Source: Flavobacterium supellecticarium
Lineage (GTDB): Bacteria > Bacteroidota > Bacteroidia > Flavobacteriales > Flavobacteriaceae
NCBI RefSeq assembly: GCF_004801375.1
Contig: NZ_SSNZ01000002.1
Location: 558,001-622,000, forward strand
Reading direction: 5' to 3'
Length of the DNA stretch: 64,000 nucleotides
Positions 35,854-43,872 of the stretch are shown here, one piece after another (position 1 is the stretch's first letter; every line of letters begins with the position of its first letter). The notes under the pieces were generated by a model. That model saw nothing but the letters and a program-made list of their open reading frames with translations. It ran no database searches and had not been told where the DNA came from. Position numbers and translations under genes: made by a program.

Positions 35854-36873
35854 ATGAGAAATTTTCTATCAGACATTCCGTTTCATTTATTTGCTTGCTG
35901 TATTTTGGTTAAAGGTTACAATAGATCGTGTATTTATGATTTGCAAAGAGACGATTTTGAATACATTCCGAATTCGCTGTACGATATTTTAAAAGAGTCG
36001 AAAAATCTAAGTTTTGATGCTCTTTTAAGCTCATTTGACCAGAAAGAAGATAAGGAGACTTTGTTAGATTATTTTAAATTTTTATGTGACAAGGAGTTTA
36101 TTTTTTTCTCGAATTTGGATAGCTCTTTTTTTCCTAAATATGAAATTGAATTTTCAAAGCCTTATCATGTTTCTACAATGGTAGTCGATATTGATGTCTT
36201 TGAATTAGCCTATATCAATAAATTATTAGATACTATTTTTAAGGTAAAAGTGGAGTGTTTAGTATTGCGTTTTATTGCTACTACTTATGAAAATATTATA
36301 AAAGTATTGAAAGAATTTAATGATATGCCTACTCGAATACTACAGGTATTGATTGATAAAAATACCAGTGTTGAAAGAGAATTAGTGGAAGGAGTTTTTA
36401 AAACCAACGATAGAGTCTCATTAATTGTTAGTTCAAGCGATGAAGAAGAGTACATTGATCAATTTGATAGAGGTGTATTCTTTAGTACAAAGAGGGATAT
36501 CATTAATGAAAAAAAAGGGATAACTGATATAGCTGATTTTACGCCGAATCTGGACTTGTATATGGAATCTAACTTTTATAATACATTTTATAACAGAAGA
36601 GTTTACATTGACCGTAATGGAAATATATTAAGATATGAAGGTGATACAATGACTTTTGGAAATAGTATTGATGTCGAATTAAGTATGATATTACAATTGC
36701 CCGACTTTAAAAAATATTGGAATATAAAAAAAGATGATATTCAAAAGTGTAAAGACTGTGAATATCGGTATATGTGCGTAGATAATAGATTGCCAATAAA
36801 AACGAACAATGATATTTGGGGATTTGATGAAGAATGTAATTACGATCCGTATCAGTCAGAGTGGAAAAAATGA
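35854..36873 (+). CDS. SPASM-domain peptide maturase (grasp-with-spasm system)
   Basis: This 339-residue protein starts at the ATG at 35854 (MRNFLSDIPFHLFACCILVK). A TTG 13 codons upstream opens the frame but is not family-like. The conserved N-terminus continues CIYDLQRDDFEYIPNSLYDI. The middle resembles a radical-SAM barrel, yet the expected CxxxCxxC cluster motif is absent. The C-terminal SPASM module is intact: C-K-D-C-E-Y-R-Y-M-C, then D-N-R and EECNYDPY. It is therefore expected to bind an auxiliary iron-sulfur cluster and probably to handle the precursor peptide, but not to cleave SAM. It is the last gene of the locus. Confidence 0.87.
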   Translation: MRNFLSDIPFHLFACCILVKGYNRSCIYDLQRDDFEYIPNSLYDILKESKNLSFDALLSSFDQKEDKETLLDYFKFLCDKEFIFFSNLDSSFFPKYEIEFSKPYHVSTMVVDIDVFELAYINKLLDTIFKVKVECLVLRFIATTYENIIKVLKEFNDMPTRILQVLIDKNTSVERELVEGVFKTNDRVSLIVSSSDEEEYIDQFDRGVFFSTKRDIINEKKGITDIADFTPNLDLYMESNFYNTFYNRRVYIDRNGNILRYEGDTMTFGNSIDVELSMILQLPDFKKYWNIKKDDIQKCKDCEYRYMCVDNRLPIKTNNDIWGFDEECNYDPYQSEWKK

Positions 36874-37005
36874 TCGATTAGCTTATAGTGATTTTAGAAA
36901 TATGATATACATCAGATATATTTTGTTATTGGTGTCAAAAAATATATAATGTCGCTTTACATTGAAAAAGATTTGTGAATAGCAAAATTCCAACGTCTAT
37001 TTTTT

Positions 37006-37039
37006 AACACCCGACAGGTTTTAAAACCTGTCAGGTGTT
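37006..37039. repeat. Dispersed palindromic repeat, copy 3 (right border of the RiPP island)
   Basis: ACACCCGACAGGTTTT is followed directly by AAAACCTGTCAGGTGT, with one mismatch in the arms (C for T) and no loop; a T run follows. It lies between the convergent SPASM and GNAT genes. The 132 bases before it (36874-37005) hold nothing I recognise. Confidence 0.9.
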
Positions 37040-37053
37040 TTTTTATAAAGTTT

Positions 37054-37605
37054 TTATTTTTTATTGATCAATGAATATACATAGCTATCCAGATATTGAC
37101 CGTTCCAGTAGGTATCTTCTTTAAAATGGCCTTCGCGGATAAAATCGTTTTTTTCCAGTAATTTCCAGGAAGCATAATTTTCCGGAGCGGTAATCGCTTC
37201 GATGGAATGTAGTTTCATTTCGTTAAAACCATAATCGATAGCTCTTACCAATGCTTCCTGCATAATCCCTTTTCCGTGATAATCGGGTGATAACATATAA
37301 CCGATTTCGGCACGATGGTTTTCCGGTTTCGGACGGAAATAGCCAATCAGACCCACTATGATATCTTCGTCTTTAAAGGTAATGCCCCAGTTTACACATT
37401 CGTTATTCAACCGTAGGTCATTCATATAATTGATATGCGCAATGGCATCGTCGATCGTTTTAGGTAACTCCCGCGGAATATATTGCATGGTTTCGGGATT
37501 GGAACGAAGTTGGAACATTTGTTCGGCATCCGTTTCAACGATTTGACGCAATCGTAAGCGATCTGTTTCCAGAATCGGAAAAGGGGAGAAATTCAAATGG
37601 AGCAT
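37054..37605 (-). CDS. GNAT family N-acetyltransferase (RimJ/RimL-like)
   Basis: This acetyl-CoA-dependent acetyltransferase has 183 residues. It has the RimJ/RimL-type start ILETDRLRLRQIVETDAEQM and the middle strand VGLIGYFRPKPENHRAEIGY. The acetyl-CoA loop HGKGIMQEALVRAIDYGF is near residue 110, followed by HSIEAITAPENYASWKLLEK. Such enzymes acetylate ribosomal protein N-termini, amines or antibiotics; the substrate cannot be read here. Confidence 0.9.
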   Translation of the reverse strand: MLHLNFSPFPILETDRLRLRQIVETDAEQMFQLRSNPETMQYIPRELPKTIDDAIAHINYMNDLRLNNECVNWGITFKDEDIIVGLIGYFRPKPENHRAEIGYMLSPDYHGKGIMQEALVRAIDYGFNEMKLHSIEAITAPENYASWKLLEKNDFIREGHFKEDTYWNGQYLDSYVYSLINKK

Positions 37606-37663
37606 AGTATCAGAATTTAAAATCGAAATAAAAGTATAAAAACTTTTGATTCAAAAAACGATT

Positions 37664-39946
37664 TTAGCGCAACATTGAAAAATGTCCTTTAATAACGCGT
37701 CCGCTGTCAAACGTTACCGTAAACCAATAATCGGTCGAAGGCAGATCGCGGCCGTTGTATTTTCCATTCCAGCCACTGCCGTTTCCTTTAAAAAAGTAAA
37801 GCAGTTTTCCGAAGCGGTCAAAAATAGCCACCTGTGCGGTTGGATAACGGTTGAGGTACGGAATGCGCCATACGTCGTTATAGCCATCACCGTTTGGCGT
37901 GAAAAAGCGCGGATAATCCAAAACAAAAAAAGTTTTAGTCGTGATACCACATTCTTTTTTGTCTTTTACCGTTACGGTATATTCACCCGAATCCAGATTG
38001 GTAAAAGTAGGCGATGCCTGGAAATGAACGCCGTCTAGCGAAAATTCGTAATCGCCAATTCCCTGATAATTTACAGTAGCACTGTTTTGCCCGGATTGAA
38101 AATCGTCCACCGTAACCGATAGGATGGTAGCCGGTGCCGAAGCCACTACGGTAAAGGTTTTGATCACGGAACAACCGTCGGAATTGGTAATTTTTACACT
38201 AAAAGTACCTGCCTGAGCCACGGTAATATGCTGACCGGTTTGTGTTGGATCATTATTCCATTCGTAGGTAAAACCAGCCGGAGCATATAGAGATAGTAAA
38301 GTGTTTGGACAAATCGTTTTGGTTTCGTCCTGAATATTGGAGCCGTTAAAATTATTCACCACCAGCGAAACGGGAGCGATACCATAGCAATCGGAACCGT
38401 TTACCACGCGGGCATAAATGGTGGTACTGGCAGTGTTATAAGGAGAATTGAGCGGGTTAACTAATAAAAGGGCGTCATTCGCCGAGGCAAAATACTGTAT
38501 CGTAGCGCCTGCCGGTAGGCCGGTAAACATTGCAGTCATTGCATTCAGATCAAAATTGGCTTTACCGTCGCCATCGTTATCACATTCGCTTTGCGGACCA
38601 ATAGGAGTAATCGTGTTGTTTACAACCTGTAAGGTTACCGTTGCATAATCCACACAACCGTATTGGTTTTCAACACGGGCTACAACGGTAGTATTTGAGG
38701 CGTTATATTGATAATCGTCCGGATTGGTGATTAAGTTAGTTTGCGCCTGAGCATTGGCTAAAGTTGGATAAAAAGCCACACTAAGATTGTTTCCGCCAGC
38801 GGTAATGGTCGGATTGGCAAGCGTGAGATTAAATTTTGTTGGCCCGCTAGGAGCGGCACATTGGATCAAAGTAGCGTTGTTTGCCGTTACCGGAGCATAT
38901 TCGATAGTCACTTCGCTACTGGATGTACAACTTCCGCCGGACGTAGTAATCGTGGTTTCCACGCGATAGGTTCCCGGAGCAGTTACGTTATAAATCGGAT
39001 TCGTCTCACCGGTAATAGCTCCAGTAGCATCAAACCACTGATAGGTAACATTAGTACCCGTTACCGTTGCATCCAGTGGATAGCTGCTTCCGGGGCATAA
39101 TGGATTTCCGGTAGCAATAAGTCGGTTCGGGCCTAAATCGGTTGCAATATTAAAACTACCGCCTTTTAGGAAAATAGCCGAATCGTAATATTGATTTCCC
39201 TGATCGGCAATAACCATTTTAATATGATAGGTCACACCCGGGGTTACGGTCGCTTCCGCGCGTAAGGTTTGAGTTTGTCCGTTGTAATTGGTTGGACTGT
39301 TTACATCGTTAAATCCACCAAAATATTGTGGATTCGCCTGCGGGCAAATAGTTCCCGGTCCGCGAACGGTAGTTACTTTAACCGGGATATTGGTTCCTGG
39401 AACTACGGCCAGATTTTGGTATTGTGGCGTAGTCGCTTCCCGTAGTAAAAAAGCAAAACCATCCGAGTAATTACATTGATTAGCACTCGGATTGGTTAAA
39501 TATTGTTCGGATGCAAAGACGTAGTCAAAGCTCATTTTATTGGAAATCGGTACAAAGTCGAATTCTAAAACAGTAGCATTAATCGTGTTGTGTTCGTTAA
39601 TGGCTTGTTCCAGATCCGGATCACCGAGCCAGCTGGCCGGGCCTTCACTCAAAATCGAGGAATTCGGACCTACTGCCGATATCGCTTTCCCTGTGGTGAT
39701 GATTACACCGTCGTTAAAAGGAAAACCGTTGTAACCCTGGAAGTAGCCATAACTTTTGGCGCCATCCGAAAAAGTGTATCCATTGATCGCAATATTGGAA
39801 ACCTGTGCACAGGAACTGTTAAATAGTTTATCAAGAACGAGTTGATCGTCTGTGTAATTCTCGGTTACTTGTATGTATTGTGCCCATATCGTTGAGGAAA
39901 ACAACAATACTATTGCTGTAAAAAAACGGGAGATCTGTACCTGCAT
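37664..39946 (-). CDS. T9SS type B sorting domain protein with choice-of-anchor L domain
   Basis: This 760-residue surface or secreted protein has a signal peptide (ending near S-T-I-W-A-Q). Residues about 28-270 match the choice-of-anchor L domain (TDDQLVLDKLF, FDYVFASEQYL, CNYSDGFAFLLR). Several immunoglobulin/PKD-like repeats follow, including YQWFDATGAITGETNPIY and GFTYEWNNDPTQTGQHITV. The end is a gliding-motility-associated C-terminal domain: RFFTPNGDGYNDVWRIPYLN, IFDRFGKLLYFFKG, and WNGKYNGRDLPSTDYWFTV. This directs export by the type IX system. An adhesin or matrix role is likely but unproven. Confidence 0.92.
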   Translation of the reverse strand: MQVQISRFFTAIVLLFSSTIWAQYIQVTENYTDDQLVLDKLFNSSCAQVSNIAINGYTFSDGAKSYGYFQGYNGFPFNDGVIITTGKAISAVGPNSSILSEGPASWLGDPDLEQAINEHNTINATVLEFDFVPISNKMSFDYVFASEQYLTNPSANQCNYSDGFAFLLREATTPQYQNLAVVPGTNIPVKVTTVRGPGTICPQANPQYFGGFNDVNSPTNYNGQTQTLRAEATVTPGVTYHIKMVIADQGNQYYDSAIFLKGGSFNIATDLGPNRLIATGNPLCPGSSYPLDATVTGTNVTYQWFDATGAITGETNPIYNVTAPGTYRVETTITTSGGSCTSSSEVTIEYAPVTANNATLIQCAAPSGPTKFNLTLANPTITAGGNNLSVAFYPTLANAQAQTNLITNPDDYQYNASNTTVVARVENQYGCVDYATVTLQVVNNTITPIGPQSECDNDGDGKANFDLNAMTAMFTGLPAGATIQYFASANDALLLVNPLNSPYNTASTTIYARVVNGSDCYGIAPVSLVVNNFNGSNIQDETKTICPNTLLSLYAPAGFTYEWNNDPTQTGQHITVAQAGTFSVKITNSDGCSVIKTFTVVASAPATILSVTVDDFQSGQNSATVNYQGIGDYEFSLDGVHFQASPTFTNLDSGEYTVTVKDKKECGITTKTFFVLDYPRFFTPNGDGYNDVWRIPYLNRYPTAQVAIFDRFGKLLYFFKGNGSGWNGKYNGRDLPSTDYWFTVTFDSGRVIKGHFSMLR

Positions 39947-39962
39947 AATGCCTGCAAAGATA

Positions 39963-40802
39963 CTACAAATCTCGTTTTTTTAGAATTTTATACGATATTA
40001 ACATAAAAATAACGGTCCAGACAAGCACAATGGTTACGTCGCCAAAATGAACACTGTAGTCTTTTGCCATGTCTTGTCCGCTAATGGTGCTGCTCAGGTT
40101 TTTAATAACCGAAAGACGGCTAAAAGGCTCTTTAATCAGATTGCTCATCGATTCTAAAGGAAAAAACTGACTAACTTTTTGGTAAACATCCGTGTCTTTG
40201 AAAAATTTCCAGCGCATTAACCCGATGGCGATCGCTTCTAAAATACTCCATAATAAAAGGAAACCAAGTGCAAAGGCCGAACGTTTTACTAAAATACCCA
40301 ATAACAAACAGAACGAGAAAAAGGCGGTTAGTTTTATAAAATAGGCAAATAGATATTCCATATCGGAAAAAACAATGCCGAATTCATTATAGGACGAATA
40401 ACTATAGCCTAAAATAAGGGACATTAGGAATACAAAAACAGTCGATCCAAAGGCAAAAAGCAACACCGTCAGGAATTTGGACTGGATAAACTCTTTTTTA
40501 CTTAAACCATCGATAAGATTTTGTTTTAGTGTACCATAGCTATATTCATTTGCCATCATGGAAACGATTACAATGGCCAGGAAAAGTTTAAAAATGGACG
40601 CTATCCAGGTATTAAAGTGCCAGATAAACGGGAAATTAAAAATTCCTTGTTCGGCAATATGCAGTCTGAAGTTTCCAAAATCGAATTTGATAGCTGCGAT
40701 TAAAGCGATAAACGATAATAAAATAAAATAGGAAAGAATCAGTACTTTACTGGCTCTGTTTTTCCATAGTTTTTGAAGTTCGATTTCTAAAAGACGTTTC
40801 AT
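39963..40802 (-). CDS. ABC transporter permease (ABC-2 type)
   Basis: This inner-membrane permease of 279 residues has six predicted helices and starts MKRLLEIELQKLWKNRASKV. It has no large extracytoplasmic domain and the general layout of ABC-2 permeases (bacitracin or lantibiotic-immunity type). Segment NEYSYGTLKQNLIDGLSKKE is a typical cytoplasmic coupling motif. It is 25 bases downstream of the ATPase gene, and both belong to one transcript. The exported substrate is unknown. Confidence 0.87.
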   Translation of the reverse strand: MKRLLEIELQKLWKNRASKVLILSYFILLSFIALIAAIKFDFGNFRLHIAEQGIFNFPFIWHFNTWIASIFKLFLAIVIVSMMANEYSYGTLKQNLIDGLSKKEFIQSKFLTVLLFAFGSTVFVFLMSLILGYSYSSYNEFGIVFSDMEYLFAYFIKLTAFFSFCLLLGILVKRSAFALGFLLLWSILEAIAIGLMRWKFFKDTDVYQKVSQFFPLESMSNLIKEPFSRLSVIKNLSSTISGQDMAKDYSVHFGDVTIVLVWTVIFMLISYKILKKRDL

Positions 40803-40827
40803 AAGATGCGATTGTGATTGATGAGAA

Positions 40828-41724
40828 TTAGTGCTTGCTGGTTAATTGTAAAAACTGTTCTTCGAGACTGTGCTTGCGTTTTACAAGGTGATTCAGGACA
40901 ATATTGTGCTGAAACAGAAAGCGATTGAGTTCCGAAGCTTCCAATGGAGCATTGAGATAGACCAGCAATTTACCTTCTTCCTCTTCAATTTTATCAATAG
41001 CGGTAAGGTTTGTAAGCGTCGATTTTAGAATTTCGTGATCGTCCGATTGCAGTTCAAAGAAGCCTTCGTTCGAAATAATACCATCAACGGTACCGGTATA
41101 CAGGATTTCGCCTTTGCGAAGTACGACCACATGTGAACATACTTTTTCAACTTCGTCCAATAAGTGCGAAGCCAATAGAATTGTGGTGCCCATTGAGGCA
41201 ATATGTCGGATAATATCACGAATCTGACGGATTCCCTGTGGATCCAATCCATTGGTAGGTTCGTCCAGAATCAGGATTTCCGGATCGTTTAAAAGTGCCG
41301 ATGCAATGGCAAGACGTTGTTTCATTCCTAGTGAAAAAGTTCTGAATTTGCTGTCTTTTCGTTCGTAAAGCCCTACAACTTCCAGCTTTTCTTTTACTTT
41401 ATCATACGAAACGCCTTTGATTTTACAAACCAGTTTTAGGTTTTCTTCAGCGGTTAAATACGGATAAAAATTAGGACGTTCGATAATGGCACCGACTTTT
41501 TTAAGCGCATGATGCGTGTCCAGTTTGCCATCGAACCAGGTGTAATTTCCGGATGTTTTGTTAACCACATTCAGGATAATACCCAATGTAGTGGATTTTC
41601 CACTACCGTTCGGTCCTAAAATGCCATATACATTTCCTTTTTTGATCTCGAAAGAGACATTTTTTACGGCATGTACATTCCCGAACTTTTTATCTAAGTT
41701 TTGAATAGTAAGGATTGTTTCCAA
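40828..41724 (-). CDS. ABC transporter ATP-binding protein
   Basis: This ATPase of 298 residues has Walker A GILGPNGSGKST, signature F-S-L-G-M-K-Q-R, Walker B ILILDEPTNGLDPQG and the switch His in LLASHLLDEVEKV. I place the start at TTG 41724 (product begins METILTIQNLDKKFGN). The frame is open 64 codons further upstream, but that part reads across the gap and into the end of the BamA-like gene and is not conserved. It partners with the permease at 39963-40802. The C-terminal tail of about 80 residues resembles that of bacitracin/lantibiotic exporters. Confidence 0.88.
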   Translation of the reverse strand: METILTIQNLDKKFGNVHAVKNVSFEIKKGNVYGILGPNGSGKSTTLGIILNVVNKTSGNYTWFDGKLDTHHALKKVGAIIERPNFYPYLTAEENLKLVCKIKGVSYDKVKEKLEVVGLYERKDSKFRTFSLGMKQRLAIASALLNDPEILILDEPTNGLDPQGIRQIRDIIRHIASMGTTILLASHLLDEVEKVCSHVVVLRKGEILYTGTVDGIISNEGFFELQSDDHEILKSTLTNLTAIDKIEEEEGKLLVYLNAPLEASELNRFLFQHNIVLNHLVKRKHSLEEQFLQLTSKH

Positions 41725-41791
41725 AGTATATTTTTTTGATTGATAAAATATATGACGAACCACCAACCAATTTGTTACGACAAAAATAAAA

Positions 41792-43648
41792 TTATTGATA
41801 CGGAACCACGGTAGGGTTTCCCATCTGGAAATTCTGTAAACCGAAATCGGTGTTTTTAAAGGAATTTGTCTTAAAAATATTATCTCCGTTTCCGGGAATC
41901 GTAGGGTAGAAGGCAAACGACAATTGGAAGCTGTTAAAAACGAGGTAATCGTTACTGATCAGTACTCCCAAACCGAATTTAGAATAGAGTCGGGTGGAAA
42001 ACAGATGGTTTTCATCGCCTAACATACCAAATGAAAAGTTGGCAAACGGACTAAAACGGAAACCGTACCAACTTCCCGGCATATACGATTGTGTTTGAAC
42101 CGTAAACTGCCATCTCCGACTACCATAGAGATCGACGCTATCAAAACCCTGGATGCCATTAGTGCCGGATAAGGTTAATAAATCCCGTTCTGTAGGCAAA
42201 CGATGGCTACCAATAATCAGTTCGGGTTTTATAAACTGACGGAATTTCCAGCTTCCGAGTTCAATCAGTTTGGTGAAATAGTTAAGTTCGAAGCGGAATA
42301 CCGTTTGTTCGGTAGATGCACCGTTAAAATAAGCACCCCATTCGACAGTAGTGCCTAAAAATCCGAAATTATAATAATCGCCGGATGATAATCGGCCGCC
42401 CAAATACAGACGTTTCAATTGGTTTTTATGATGAATTCCGGTGGTAATCGAATACACACGTCCTACCGGGACGTCTTCAATAATACCGTAGTTAAATAAA
42501 AACCGTTCCTGAACAAAACTACGGGTGGTAATTCCGATACTGGCCAGATACAATTGGGTATTGGAAAAGAAATTGATGGAATCGTATTGTATTCCGGGTT
42601 TTTCGATAAACTTGAGGTTGTAATATCGAGCTGTGGTTACCAGATTAGTTACCCGATTGTCTTCCGATCGGTCTTTAAAAATACGGAACGCATGACCAGC
42701 CCAGATATTTTGTCCTTCGGCTTTAAAATTTTGGAAAACCGTATTCGGGTTGCCTTCATCGTCGAAAGTACCGTCTTTAAATTCTTCTTTATGAAAGTTT
42801 TGTTCAAAACCATAGCCGCCGGCCCATCGGGTTAAGGGTGAAAAGAACCCACGTTCTACGGCAAAACCTTTAATATAATCGTCTTCCAGTCCGTATTCGT
42901 AGCGAAGCGTTGTATTGATATAGGTATTCCGGATGTTTGGAATTGTATATTTCGCACTATAGGCACTTTTATTATCGGAAAAGCGTTGTTTAAAATTATT
43001 TTCGAATTCATGTCCCAATCCCAGAAAATTTCGTTCGGTTAATTCCAGGTTACTTTGCGAACTGGAAATGGCTCCGGTAGGTACAAAACTCCAGGAATCG
43101 AGTACGCGGATTACGACATCGACCGAATCGGGGCTTGTGGTAGGAACGGGTTTTACGACCACGCTGCGCACATAACGCTGGCGACGGATCAGACGTTCCG
43201 ATTCCCGCATTTTTAGCGAGTCGACCGTTTCGTTTGGCTTAAAAAGTAACAGATTGCGCACCGTCCAGTTTTTGGTGCGTATATGAATCCGGTTTCCAAA
43301 ACGTTCGATCCATTTTCGCGGCGCCTCACTTTCATTGGTAACGGAATAACCAAACGGATCCAGTGTTTCGATTTTGATGTTACGGATTACTTTTCCTTCA
43401 AACGGTAAATAGGAAGCTGCTTTGGGTGGCGGTACGTTTTTAATTTCCTTTTTTGGAGTGGTTACGCTACGGGTTGGCCTGAAAATAAGCCGGTGAATAA
43501 AGCTGGTAAATTTTTTCTTTTTGGAAAACTTTTCGATATCCTGATAAATGGCTTTTGTTGAATCGGCTTTGGTTTTGTTGTCCTGCGCATATCCATGTGA
43601 TGCGAGAACGAGAAATACAACCAGAAAAGCAGCAATTTTTTGTAACAT
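41792..43648 (-). CDS. BamA/TamA-like outer membrane beta-barrel protein
   Basis: This 618-residue outer-membrane protein has a signal peptide (ending GYAQ, about residue 22). A POTRA-like domain follows around residues 80-190: FEGKVIRNIKIETLDPFG and RLIRRQRYVRSVVVKPVP. A C-terminal barrel is rich in Tyr/Phe strands and has LTLSGTNGIQGFDSVDLYGS near residue 500, the L6-loop region. It is shorter than true BamA, with only one or two POTRA repeats, so it is more likely a surface-antigen-type relative. The last residues are not a typical Phe-terminated strand. Confidence 0.8.
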   Translation of the reverse strand: MLQKIAAFLVVFLVLASHGYAQDNKTKADSTKAIYQDIEKFSKKKKFTSFIHRLIFRPTRSVTTPKKEIKNVPPPKAASYLPFEGKVIRNIKIETLDPFGYSVTNESEAPRKWIERFGNRIHIRTKNWTVRNLLLFKPNETVDSLKMRESERLIRRQRYVRSVVVKPVPTTSPDSVDVVIRVLDSWSFVPTGAISSSQSNLELTERNFLGLGHEFENNFKQRFSDNKSAYSAKYTIPNIRNTYINTTLRYEYGLEDDYIKGFAVERGFFSPLTRWAGGYGFEQNFHKEEFKDGTFDDEGNPNTVFQNFKAEGQNIWAGHAFRIFKDRSEDNRVTNLVTTARYYNLKFIEKPGIQYDSINFFSNTQLYLASIGITTRSFVQERFLFNYGIIEDVPVGRVYSITTGIHHKNQLKRLYLGGRLSSGDYYNFGFLGTTVEWGAYFNGASTEQTVFRFELNYFTKLIELGSWKFRQFIKPELIIGSHRLPTERDLLTLSGTNGIQGFDSVDLYGSRRWQFTVQTQSYMPGSWYGFRFSPFANFSFGMLGDENHLFSTRLYSKFGLGVLISNDYLVFNSFQLSFAFYPTIPGNGDNIFKTNSFKNTDFGLQNFQMGNPTVVPYQ

Positions 43649-43781
43649 TTATCGGTAATAATCGGTACTTGATGTTATAAAGATACGTTAATGAACGGAA
43701 AAAAACGAATGTTGTTATCTTGTGGAATAAAAAAAACAGGGAAGTACCTTTTTATTTTTTGTGAGGGAAATTTGATTAGTA

Positions 43782-43814
43782 ACACCTGACAGGTTTTTAA
43801 AACCTGTCAGGTGT
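43782..43814. repeat. Dispersed palindromic repeat, copy 4
   Basis: Arms ACACCTGACAGGTTTT / AAAACCTGTCAGGTGT have a single T in the centre. It lies between the start of the BamA-like gene and the end of the nucleoid protein gene, both on the minus strand, close to a terminator. Confidence 0.9.
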
Positions 43815-43823
43815 GGTTATTGC

Positions 43824-43864
43824 TAAAAAAAAAAGCGGCTGTTCACTTTTGAAACAGCCGCTTT
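43824..43864 (-). terminator. Terminator of the nucleoid protein gene
   Basis: AAAGCGGCTGTT pairs with AACAGCCGCTTT around a nine-base loop. On the minus strand it is followed by a run of T (the A run at 43825-43834). It begins eight bases after the stop codon. Confidence 0.9.
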
Positions 43865-43872
43865 GTTGTGTA

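Noticed and set aside
41725-41916. N-terminal extension of the ABC ATPase frame
   Set aside because: The extension reads through the intergenic gap and into the end of the BamA-like gene in another frame. The ATPase domain starts at the TTG at 41724.
19685-43814. The four palindromes as a CRISPR array
   Set aside because: They are kilobases apart, each is a self-contained hairpin, and no cas gene is present.
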